Source: Balneolaceae bacterium SMO_bin1
GTDB lineage: Bacteria; Bacteroidota; Rhodothermia; Balneolales; Balneolaceae
Assembly (NCBI GenBank): GCA_003123965.1
Contig: NNSL01000496.1
Location: forward strand, 1-14,929
Direction: 5' to 3'
Length of the DNA: 14,929 nucleotides
Shown here: positions 1 to 7,232 of the stretch, one piece after another
How positions within the stretch are numbered: the stretch's first letter is position 1
How the letters are laid out: each line of letters begins with the position of its first letter
Notes under the pieces: model-generated
Told to the model about the DNA's origin: nothing
What the model saw: the letters and a program-made list of their open reading frames with translations, nothing else
Database searches by the model: none
Program-made: the position numbers and the translations under genes

Positions 1-1
1 T

Positions 2-2419
2 GAGATGCAGTCGGCCTACATCGACTATTCGATGTCGGTTATTGTATCTCGTGCACTGCCCGATGTTCGGGATGGCTTAAAGCCGGTGCACCGCCGTATC
101 CTTTATGGCATGAGCGATTTGGGGATGCTGCATAATCGGAATTACAAAAAAAGTGCTCGTATTGTTGGTGAGGTGCTGGGTAAGTATCACCCGCACGGCG
201 ACTCAGCGGTGTACGATTCCATTGTGCGAATGGTGCAGGACTTTTCACTGCGTTACCCGCTGGTAGATGGTCAGGGTAACTTTGGCTCTATTGATGGGGA
301 TTCAGCCGCGGCCATGCGTTATACAGAGGTTCGCATGGAGCGCATTGCCGAAGAAATGCTCACCGACCTCAATAAAGAAACGGTAGATTATCAAACCAAT
401 TTTGATGATACCCTGCAGGAGCCCACGGTGCTTCCGAGCATGTTGCCAAACTTGCTTATCAACGGAGCATCGGGAATTGCGGTTGGTATGGCCACCAATA
501 TGGCCCCCCACAATTTAACTGAAGTGATCAATGGCATTGTTGCTTATCTAGACGATCCCGATCTGGAAGTTAAAGATTTGATGGAGCACATTACCGCGCC
601 GGATTTCCCAACGGGTGGTATCATTTACGGATATGATGGAGTAAAAGAAGCATACGAAACCGGCCGGGGTAAAATTACCATGCGTGCTCGGGCAAGTGTT
701 GAGGAAATACGTGGCAATCGTGAGCAGATTGTTATTACCGAAATTCCTTATCAAGTAAACAAAACCACGCTGATTGAAAAGATTGCGAAGCTCACGCGTG
801 ATGAAAAGATCGATGAAATTTCGGAAATCCGTGATGAATCGGATCGTGAAGGCATGCGCATTGTTGTGATTCTGAAGCGCAATGCTAATCCTGGAATAGT
901 GCTCAACCAGCTGTATAAGTGGACTCAGATGCAGCAAACATTTGGTGTGATTAGTCTGGCGCTCGTACAGGGGCGGCCTAAAGTGATGTCGCTCAAAGAG
1001 TTGATCTATCACTGGGTAGAACATCGCGTTGAAGTTATTATACGTCGTACAATTTATGACCTGGATCAGGCCGAAGCACGGGCCCATATTTTAGAAGGGC
1101 TTAAAATTGCTCTCGATAATCTTGATGAAGTTATAAAAACCATTCGTGCTTCCGACAGTCCGCAAGAGGCTAATAAGGCACTCCGCAGTCAGTTTGCGTT
1201 AACAGATCTGCAGGCCAAAGCCATTCTGGATATGCGCTTGCAAAAGCTTACAGGGCTTGAGCGTGATAAAATTGATCTTGAGTACGGAGAAATTGTCGAT
1301 AAAATTGCCGATTTCCGCGATATCCTTTCTAATCGTGATCGTCAGACAAATATTATTCGTGATGAGCTCGAAGAAATTCGCGACCGGTATGGCGACAATC
1401 GCAGAACAGAAGTAATCCATTCCGCCGACGATTTCAGTGTTGAAGACATGATTGCTGATGAAGATGTAGTGGTTACTATTTCTAATAAAGGATACATCAA
1501 ACGAATGCCCGTAAGCGGTTATCGTCGCCAACGGCGCGGTGGCAAGGGTATGAAAGGCACAACCACTAAAGATGAAGAATATGTAGAACACTTGTTTGTG
1601 GCTACAAATCATAATTATATTTTATTCTTCACAGAAAAAGGGCAGTGCTACTGGCTTAAAGTGTACGAAATTCCAGAAGGGTCTCGGCTTTCACGGGGTA
1701 GAGCAATTGTAAACCTTATTGAAATCGATAAAGATGATTCAATAAAAACATTTGTGCCGGTTAAAACTTTGGATGATGAAGATTACATCAATGATCATTC
1801 TATTATTATGGCTACGAAAGAAGGCAAGGTTAAGAAAACCAGCCTGGAAGCGTACAGTCGTCCTCGGAGCAATGGTATCATTGGTATCAACATTAATGAG
1901 GGTGATTCCCTACTTGGTGCCTCGCTTACCGACGGAGACAGTACGGTAATACTGGCCAACAGAAAAGGCCGCGCTATCCGATTCCACGAAGAGGAGGCAA
2001 GGGATATGGGCCGTAACACTTCGGGAGTAAAAGGCATGGAGCTTGGCAAAGATAACGAGCTTGTCGATATGGTAGTGATTAAAAATACCCACGAAGCGAC
2101 CGTGCTGGCCATTTCAGAACGCGGTTACGGAAAGCGTTCACTCGTAGAGGATTACCGTGAACAAAGCCGTGGCGGCAAAGGTGTCATCACACTTAAGGTG
2201 ACCAAGAAAACCGGAGAACTCATTGCGCTGAAAGAAGTTTCAGACAAGGATGATTTAATGGTTATCACCGAAGGGGGCAAAGTAATTCGCATGAATTGCG
2301 GAGGAATTCGAACGATGGGACGAAATACCCAGGGAGTTCGCATTATGCGCCTGGACGGTGATCAGCAAATTGCCGCTATTACTCGTGTGGTTAATGAGGA
2401 AGAAGACGACACAGTGTAA
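2..2419 (+). CDS. gyrA: DNA gyrase subunit A (5' end missing)
   Basis: Subunit A of the ATP-dependent type II topoisomerase that introduces negative supercoils; it cuts and rejoins DNA as an A2B2 complex with GyrB. The frame is already open at base 2 (GAG, then ATG at 5). By comparison with E. coli GyrA the first ~16 residues lie left of the window, so the ATG at 5 is an internal Met. Counting that Met as 1, the quinolone-region motif [10 protein letters not shown] has Ser67 and Asp71 (E. coli Ser83 and Asp87, both wild type). The DNA-cleaving Tyr106 sits in AAMRYTE. The GyrA box QRRGGKG at 509-515 separates gyrase from topoisomerase IV ParC. Repeated beta-pinwheel blades of the wrapping domain follow, and the protein ends in an acidic tail (EEEDDTV). 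It finishes just before a strong terminator. Identity is near certain. Confidence 0.98.
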   Translation, partial: EMQSAYIDYSMSVIVSRALPDVRDGLKPVHRRILYGMSDLGMLHNRNYKKSARIVGEVLGKYHPHGDSAVYDSIVRMVQDFSLRYPLVDGQGNFGSIDGDSAAAMRYTEVRMERIAEEMLTDLNKETVDYQTNFDDTLQEPTVLPSMLPNLLINGASGIAVGMATNMAPHNLTEVINGIVAYLDDPDLEVKDLMEHITAPDFPTGGIIYGYDGVKEAYETGRGKITMRARASVEEIRGNREQIVITEIPYQVNKTTLIEKIAKLTRDEKIDEISEIRDESDREGMRIVVILKRNANPGIVLNQLYKWTQMQQTFGVISLALVQGRPKVMSLKELIYHWVEHRVEVIIRRTIYDLDQAEARAHILEGLKIALDNLDEVIKTIRASDSPQEANKALRSQFALTDLQAKAILDMRLQKLTGLERDKIDLEYGEIVDKIADFRDILSNRDRQTNIIRDELEEIRDRYGDNRRTEVIHSADDFSVEDMIADEDVVVTISNKGYIKRMPVSGYRRQRRGGKGMKGTTTKDEEYVEHLFVATNHNYILFFTEKGQCYWLKVYEIPEGSRLSRGRAIVNLIEIDKDDSIKTFVPVKTLDDEDYINDHSIIMATKEGKVKKTSLEAYSRPRSNGIIGININEGDSLLGASLTDGDSTVILANRKGRAIRFHEEEARDMGRNTSGVKGMELGKDNELVDMVVIKNTHEATVLAISERGYGKRSLVEDYREQSRGGKGVITLKVTKKTGELIALKEVSDKDDLMVITEGGKVIRMNCGGIRTMGRNTQGVRIMRLDGDQQIAAITRVVNEEEDDTV

Positions 2420-2442
2420 CACTGGTTCATTTTTCAATAAAG

Positions 2443-2477
2443 AAAAGGAGAGACTGGACTTGCCGGTCTCTCCTTTT
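2443..2477. terminator. Bidirectional intrinsic terminator between gyrA and the dehydrogenase gene
   Basis: AAAAGGAGAGAC (2443-2454) pairs perfectly with GTCTCTCCTTTT (2466-2477). The stem extends by a T-G wobble and two G-C pairs to a 5-nt loop (2458-2462), for about 15 bp in all. A T run follows on the plus strand and an A run precedes the stem, which becomes a U run on the minus strand. It can therefore stop both convergent transcripts. It begins 23 nt after the gyrA stop and its last base overlaps the stop codon of the minus-strand gene. Confidence 0.9.
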
Positions 2478-3427
2478 TAATTAGACAGTATATTTAGCTC
2501 TTCAACTCTTTCTTTGAGTATAGAAGCAGAATGGCGTATTAGATCCTTCTCCTTATCTGTAATATCCGGAAGCACGTGTCCTTCAATTCCTGCTGCTCCG
2601 ACCGAGCAGGGTAAGCTCAAACAAATATCATCAATGCCGTAACTTCCATTTGTATCAACACTTAATGGCATAATACTTCTGCTGTTCTCAAATATGGCAC
2701 GAATTATTCGAGCAATCACGATTCCGATAGCAGTGTCTGTGTGTCCTTTCAAGTCTATAATTTCATAAGCTGCATTCTTTGTATGTTCAAACAATGACTG
2801 CATTTGTTCTTGGTTGAATTGTTTGCCCAGCACAGTCTTATTTTTTATCGGCTTACCGCCAATACTGGCTTGGCTCCAAATGGGGACCTCAGAATCACCA
2901 TGTTCACCTAAAATATAAGCGTGTACCGACCGAGGATCGACGTTATAGTGTTTTCCAAGTAAAGCTCTAAACCGGGCGGTATCCAGCAATGTACCTGTAC
3001 CTATGATGCGCTCGGCTGGACGTTTGCTTAGTTTCTGCGTTGCGTAAGTTAAAATATCAACCGGATTGGTAGCAATAATTACAGTTGCGTCTGGGCAATG
3101 CTCGTCAATTTTCGCAATGATCTCACGAAAAATTGCAATGTTACTGTTAAGCAGACTGAGTCTGTTATCTGAGGAAGAACTCTGACTGGTTCCAGCAGCA
3201 ATAATAATAGTTTGCATATCTTTTAAATCTTTGTAATCACCAGCTTCAACGGCGATGTTTCCCACGAGCATCTGTCCATGCATTAAATCTAAAGCTTCAC
3301 CTTTAGCCCGGCTTTTGTCTTTGTCTATAAGAAGTATTTCATTTGCTAATTTTTGATTAAATATAGCATACGCAGCGGCAGTGCCGACATTTCCCGTTCC
3401 GATAATTGCTACTGATCGATTTCTCAT
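2477..3427 (-). CDS. L-lactate dehydrogenase / L-2-hydroxyacid dehydrogenase (LDH-MDH superfamily)
   Basis: NAD-dependent cytoplasmic enzyme interconverting a 2-oxoacid and an L-2-hydroxyacid, most likely pyruvate and lactate. It has 316 residues, the family's usual size. Visible features are the Rossmann motif IGTGNVG (G10, G12, G15), Asp35 at the end of strand beta2 (NAD preference), substrate Arg89, catalytic Asp149 and Arg152 in LLDTARFR, catalytic His176 in GEHGDSE, and Thr230 in the helix that lines the pocket. The mobile active-site loop is unusual. Where LDHs carry Q-K-P-G-E-T-R, this protein has Q82, four serines, Asp, Asn and then R89, one residue longer. If Q82 is the specificity residue (Q102 of classical LDH), lactate is the substrate; if the alignment shifts, a different 2-oxoacid is possible. 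Malate dehydrogenase is unlikely because no Arg occupies this loop position. ATG start without a Shine-Dalgarno sequence. It lies 23 nt downstream of the WYL regulator gene, suggesting co-transcription. Confidence 0.85.
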   Translation of the reverse strand: MRNRSVAIIGTGNVGTAAAYAIFNQKLANEILLIDKDKSRAKGEALDLMHGQMLVGNIAVEAGDYKDLKDMQTIIIAAGTSQSSSSDNRLSLLNSNIAIFREIIAKIDEHCPDATVIIATNPVDILTYATQKLSKRPAERIIGTGTLLDTARFRALLGKHYNVDPRSVHAYILGEHGDSEVPIWSQASIGGKPIKNKTVLGKQFNQEQMQSLFEHTKNAAYEIIDLKGHTDTAIGIVIARIIRAIFENSRSIMPLSVDTNGSYGIDDICLSLPCSVGAAGIEGHVLPDITDKEKDLIRHSASILKERVEELNILSN

Positions 3428-3450
3428 GTTCTAAAATATTTGGCCTATTA

Positions 3451-4398
3451 CTATTCGCTTTTATTAAGCATTTCTTTTAGCAAGGAGTTACGTTTTTTCA
3501 ATAATTTTTTGGGACCTATGATTTCAACCTTCCTGGGAAATTGCAGTAACCATTCGTTAATGAAATCTAAATTGTCGAATTTGAAAGCCACATAAAATAA
3601 ATTAGAATTTTTAGATTCTTTCTTAAATATTTTAGCCGGTAGATTGGCCTCAAATCGACGAAAAGCGGATGTGTGTACATATACCTCTATTTTGGGGGAA
3701 GTCTTCTCAGATCGGAAAATAAGGCTTTCTGGGTCAATCTTGCCATAAGGCACAAAGTTTTGGTCTAAAATCTCAATATTCGCCATACGATCAAGAACAA
3801 AGTTGCGAACGGCTTCTCGTTTATGAGAATATCCAATTACATTCCAATGGTCCCGGTAAAAAACAATTAAGTATGGGTCAATTTTTCGATTGGTAATTTC
3901 ATTATCTGAACGGCTTCGATATTGAAAAGTAATGGTTCGGTTTTCAGAAATTGCATTGCTGATTTGATACCAGTTTCCTCCGTCCATTTTTTCCGGGCCG
4001 TAGTGCAGGTATGGATCTACAACGGTTCGCTCGTCTAGTGACTCCATAAACTCTTTTAAATCATCGGGAAGCACCTCTTTTATTTTGAGCTCAACACCTT
4101 CTGCGTCTTCTACAAGTGTTTTATCAACTTGTGATTTTACAAAGTTGAGCCCTACCATAATTGTTGCAAGCTCTTTAGTGGTAAACATCAATGGTGGGAT
4201 TTTGTACCCGCGCATAATGCTGTACCCTTTATATTCGTCCCAGGTTACGGGCACATTTAATTCAGAAAGCGCATTAAAATCTCTGAATACCGTTCGCCTG
4301 CTGATATTGAATTTCTCGGCTATGTCATTGACAGTCAATCGTTTATTGGATTGCTGTAGCATCAAAATTAATTTTAAGCGCCGTTCTGAACTGTTCAT
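3451..4398 (-). CDS. HTH-WYL domain transcriptional regulator
   Basis: Predicted DNA-binding regulator of the DeoR-like N-terminus / WYL class. Residues ~1-55 form a winged helix-turn-helix; the recognition part includes TVNDIAEKFNISRRTVFRD at 22-40, and a wing with GYSI follows. Residues ~142-210 are a WYL domain: PYLIVFYRDHWNVIGY (175-190) followed by KREAVRNFVLDRM, the conserved pattern of the domain. The remainder fits the C-terminal WCX extension. The length of 315 aa is normal. WYL domains sense ligands, often nucleotides or nucleic acids, and many such proteins regulate stress, DNA damage or defence genes. The ligand here cannot be told from sequence. The next gene downstream, the dehydrogenase, begins 23 nt away, so the two are probably one transcript and the dehydrogenase may be a target. 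ATG start, no clear ribosome-binding site. Confidence 0.88.
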   Translation of the reverse strand: MNSSERRLKLILMLQQSNKRLTVNDIAEKFNISRRTVFRDFNALSELNVPVTWDEYKGYSIMRGYKIPPLMFTTKELATIMVGLNFVKSQVDKTLVEDAEGVELKIKEVLPDDLKEFMESLDERTVVDPYLHYGPEKMDGGNWYQISNAISENRTITFQYRSRSDNEITNRKIDPYLIVFYRDHWNVIGYSHKREAVRNFVLDRMANIEILDQNFVPYGKIDPESLIFRSEKTSPKIEVYVHTSAFRRFEANLPAKIFKKESKNSNLFYVAFKFDNLDFINEWLLQFPRKVEIIGPKKLLKKRNSLLKEMLNKSE

Positions 4399-4486
4399 GC
4401 AGTTAGCATCTAATTAAAATTGGTGAAGTGAAAACAGAATATAACTGATAGGAAGGAGAGTTACAGCTGTCTAAACCGGGCAAGTA

Positions 4487-5137
4487 TCAGTCAAACTTTT
4501 TAATCACCAGTAAGGCCTTGCCGTCATAAAAGTTATCTTTAGTATCGCTAGACAGATCATATTGCTGAATAGACAATGGTGTACTAATACCCTGCAGTTC
4601 GTTCTGATAAGATAATCCTTTATACATGATGATACTAGTCCACGGTTTTTGGCAAACCATTTTATAGAGTTGGTTAATCTTAAAGGCATGTTTTGTTATC
4701 AAGAGGAACGGCTCTTCAAGGGTAATATTTTCAATCGAACTATCTGAAAACTGAACGTTTTTAAGTCCTGTTTTCCGTGATATTTGCTTTGTAGCCATTA
4801 CCTTTTTGGAAACAATATCATTGATAATAAACGATATTTTGGGAAAACAGCATGCTAAAGGTATGCCGGGTAATCCACCACCGCTACCGGCATCCACAAT
4901 TAAATTAGAAGATTCAAATGCAGGTAGCTGGCTTACAAGCAGCGAATGCCGTACGTGTTTCTCAACTGTTTCACGTGGAACATCGCGACTGATAAGATTT
5001 ATTCGCTTATTCCACCACAATAATTGGTCAATGTAGGTAGAAATTAAAGAGGCATTAGCCTTCAACAAGACATCGACTTGCTCAAATGTTTCACGTGGAA
5101 CAGCGGTTTGGTGAATTTTATGTTTCACGTGAAACAA
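4487..5137 (-). CDS. rsmG: 16S rRNA (guanine-527-N7)-methyltransferase RsmG
   Basis: SAM-dependent methyltransferase that modifies G527 of 16S rRNA (also called GidB). The SAM loop VDAGSGGGLPGIPLA (81-95) is diagnostic. WWNKRINLISR (41-51) and HVRHSLL (61-67) match the conserved N-terminal segment, and a YKG motif and a C-terminal VIKK strand are present. The open frame is 216 aa, within the family range. The start is uncertain. The longest form begins at TTG (5135-5137), 4 nt after the mnmG stop, and gives FHVKH; GTG at 5126-5128 or TTG codons further in are alternatives. Three parS-like sites lie in this 5' part and are translated as FHVKH, VPRET (13-17) and VPRET (53-57). The third site falls inside the conserved NLISR...H..HS region, so protein and DNA constraints coexist there. 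The gene is probably co-transcribed with mnmG. Confidence 0.95.
   Translation of the reverse strand: MFHVKHKIHQTAVPRETFEQVDVLLKANASLISTYIDQLLWWNKRINLISRDVPRETVEKHVRHSLLVSQLPAFESSNLIVDAGSGGGLPGIPLACCFPKISFIINDIVSKKVMATKQISRKTGLKNVQFSDSSIENITLEEPFLLITKHAFKINQLYKMVCQKPWTSIIMYKGLSYQNELQGISTPLSIQQYDLSSDTKDNFYDGKALLVIKKFD
4967..4982. promoter_or_regulatory. parS-like ParB-binding site 1 (inside rsmG)
   Basis: TGTTTCACGTGGAACA. It matches the widely conserved bacterial parS consensus TGTTNCACGTGAAACA at all bases when read on the minus strand (TGTTCCACGTGAAACA). It encodes VPRET at RsmG residues 53-57. ParB/Spo0J binds such sites as a CTP-dependent clamp and spreads from them to form the segregation complex. 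Confidence 0.88.
5087..5102. promoter_or_regulatory. parS-like ParB-binding site 2 (inside rsmG)
   Basis: TGTTTCACGTGGAACA, identical to site 1 and centred 120 bp from it. It is read in the same RsmG frame as VPRET at residues 13-17. Two identical 16-mers in one short gene, both matching the parS consensus, are not expected by chance. Confidence 0.88.
5121..5136. promoter_or_regulatory. parS-like ParB-binding site 3 (perfect palindrome at the rsmG start)
   Basis: TGTTTCACGTGAAACA, a perfect 16-bp palindrome and an exact parS consensus match. It is centred 34 bp from site 2. It overlaps the first codons of the longest rsmG frame (TTG TTT CAC GTG AAA CAT), so ParB bound here would cover the translation-start region and the mnmG-rsmG junction. 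Confidence 0.92.
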
Positions 5138-5141
5138 ATAG

Positions 5142-7037
5142 TTAGTTCTTTAAATAGACCATCAGAACGGCTATGTCGCTTGCAGATACGCCGCTTATTC
5201 TGCTGGCCTGGCCAATGGTTTCGGGGCGCACGTGGTCAAGTTTCTCTTGGCCTTCTGAGGAGAGGCTGTTGATCTTGTCGAAATTCAGCTTTTCCGGGAT
5301 GGCCATCTCTTCTTTTTCGCGCATTTCTTCAACCATCTCAAATTCTTTTTCAATATAGCCGGCGTATTTAATCTGAATCTCAACTTGTTCAAAAACTTTG
5401 TCGTCATTGGTAATTTGATGGGCTTTTTCCCTTAGTTCGGGGTCCGCATCAAAGAGGTTGTAAATGGAAAGCTGAGGTCGAGGAATTAGTGTTTTAGCCT
5501 TTACCGGTTGAGAAAGGGTGGATGTTTCTTGCTCTTTCATCATTGGGTCCATTTTTTCAGGGTAGACGGTATAATCGGCTAATAAATCGTGCAGTTCATC
5601 AATAGCTTTTTTCTTTGTTTCCATTTTTTCGAGCCGATTGTCTGAGGCAAGACCAATTTTATGACCAAGTTCTGTCAGTCTTAAATCGGCATTATCTTGC
5701 CGTAGTAAAATGCGATGTTCTGCGCGCGAAGTGAACATTCGGTATGGTTCTTCGGTACCTTTTGTGATGAGATCGTCAATTAGAACTCCGATATAGGCTT
5801 CAGAACGTTTTAGGATAAAGGGTTTTTCGCCATTCACGAAACGAGAAGCATTTATTCCGGCCATAAGTCCTTGGCAGCCAGCTTCTTCGTAGCCAGTAGT
5901 TCCGTTGATCTGGCCGGCAAAGAACAGACCTTCAACCGTTTTGGTTTCCATGCTCCGCTTTATTTGGTAGGGTGGGAAATAATCATATTCTATGGCATAG
6001 CCAGGGCGGAGCATCACGACATCTTCAAATCCAGGAATGGTTTGCAGTGCTTTGTATTGTACATCTTCGGGCAATGAAGTAGAAAACCCATTTAAGTACA
6101 TTTCGTAGGTGTTCCAACCTTCAGGTTCTAAAAACAGTTGGTGTTCGTCCTTATCAGAAAAACGGTCGATTTTGTCTTCAATACTTGGGCAATAGCGGGG
6201 GCCTACAGATTGAATGCGACCATTAAACATGGGGCTTCGATCAAAGCCTGAGCGCAACGTGTCATGCACTTCTTGATTTGTATAGCCGATCCAGCAGGTA
6301 AGCTGCTCTTCTTTGGAGGGTAAGTCGTTGTCTTTTGTCAAAAAAGAGAACGGACTGGGATTATCGTCGCCATATTGAATTTCAAGCTTATCGTAGTCAA
6401 CGGAGCGGCCATCGATACGCGGTGGGGTACCTGTTTTGAGTCGGCCGACTTCAAAACCCAGATTTTCTAATGCAGCTGATATACCCACGGAGGCACGTTC
6501 ACCGGATCTGCCCCCACCAAACTGGTTTTCACCAATATGGATCAGGCCATTACCAAACGTGCCCGTTGTTAACACAACTGATTGCGCCCGAAAGACTTGT
6601 CCGGTCTGTGTTTTTACGCCCGTTACTCGTTTCCCATTGTCTTCTGTTATAAGGTCAATGACATTATCTTGACGGAAAAAGAGATTTTTCTTCTTTTCGA
6701 GCTGCTCGCGCATTTTCTTGGAATATAGTGCCCGGTCACTCTGACATCGAGGGCTCCACATAGCCGGACCTTTGCTTGTGTTAAGCATGCGAAATTGAAC
6801 TGCGCTTTCATCTGCCACAATACCTGAGAGGCCACCCAAAGCATCTATTTCTCGTACCAATTGACCTTTGGCTACACCTCCCATTGCCGGATTGCAGGAC
6901 ATCTTGGCAATAGCGTCAAGGTTCATTGTAATAAGTAGAGTTTTAGCGCCGGTACCAGCAGCTGCGCCTGCAGCTTCACTGCCCGCATGGCCGGCACCAA
7001 CTACAATAACGTCATATGTAGGATAAATGGAATTCAA
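5142..7037 (-). CDS. mnmG: tRNA uridine-5-carboxymethylaminomethyl(34) synthesis enzyme MnmG
   Basis: FAD-dependent partner of the GTPase MnmE; together they install the carboxymethylaminomethyl group on U34 of certain tRNAs in the cytoplasm (older name GidA). At 631 aa it is full length. The N-terminal FAD motif is YDVIVVGAGHAGSEAA (8-23), followed by the family signature CNPAMGGVAKGQLVREIDALGG. Further family blocks visible are GTPPRIDGR, the GTTGYEEAGCQGLMAGINA segment near the second FAD contact, and the Arg-rich TSRAEHRILLRQDNADLRL block. The start is TTG (7035-7037). An in-frame TAA lies two codons upstream, and the next Met is beyond the FAD-binding strand, so TTG is the only reasonable start. 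No Shine-Dalgarno sequence is seen. rsmG follows after 4 nt, the classic gidA-gidB pairing. Confidence 0.97.
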   Translation of the reverse strand: MNSIYPTYDVIVVGAGHAGSEAAGAAAGTGAKTLLITMNLDAIAKMSCNPAMGGVAKGQLVREIDALGGLSGIVADESAVQFRMLNTSKGPAMWSPRCQSDRALYSKKMREQLEKKKNLFFRQDNVIDLITEDNGKRVTGVKTQTGQVFRAQSVVLTTGTFGNGLIHIGENQFGGGRSGERASVGISAALENLGFEVGRLKTGTPPRIDGRSVDYDKLEIQYGDDNPSPFSFLTKDNDLPSKEEQLTCWIGYTNQEVHDTLRSGFDRSPMFNGRIQSVGPRYCPSIEDKIDRFSDKDEHQLFLEPEGWNTYEMYLNGFSTSLPEDVQYKALQTIPGFEDVVMLRPGYAIEYDYFPPYQIKRSMETKTVEGLFFAGQINGTTGYEEAGCQGLMAGINASRFVNGEKPFILKRSEAYIGVLIDDLITKGTEEPYRMFTSRAEHRILLRQDNADLRLTELGHKIGLASDNRLEKMETKKKAIDELHDLLADYTVYPEKMDPMMKEQETSTLSQPVKAKTLIPRPQLSIYNLFDADPELREKAHQITNDDKVFEQVEIQIKYAGYIEKEFEMVEEMREKEEMAIPEKLNFDKINSLSSEGQEKLDHVRPETIGQASRISGVSASDIAVLMVYLKN

Positions 7038-7232
7038 AACTTAGAGTAAGTAATTGTTTTTACTGCAATTATGAAGACTTAATTGTCGAGATAAGCTTCT
7101 TTGGTGATCATCATAATGTATATCGACTGAACTTCGAAAATAAGGAAAATGCGAGAAAAAATATAGTTTTGGTCCTTAGTATGAAAAGCAGAGTTAATGC
7201 AGCGCTACTGAAGTTGTTTTGGGATGCGTCGG
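7038..7232. other. Intergenic region between sulP stop and mnmG start
   Basis: 195 bp between two minus-strand genes; it must hold the mnmG promoter unless mnmG is read through from the transporter gene. It is AT-rich. I see no RNA gene, no hairpin with a U run, and no convincing -35/-10 pair. Confidence 0.5.

Noticed and set aside
548..1087. 179-aa open frame on the minus strand opposite gyrA
   Set aside because: Antisense shadow of a highly conserved gyrA coding region; no domain and no start signal.
2573..2578. CACGTG core inside the dehydrogenase gene
   Set aside because: Flanks (AAG...TCC) do not match the TGTTN / AAACA arms of parS; a core hexamer alone is expected by chance.
4444..4491. 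7-bp inverted repeat ACTGATA / TATCAGT around the rsmG stop
   Set aside because: The 34-nt loop and lack of a U run make it a poor terminator; probably chance.
5229..5234. CACGTG core inside mnmG, close to the parS cluster
   Set aside because: Flanking bases GCG and GTC do not fit the parS consensus.
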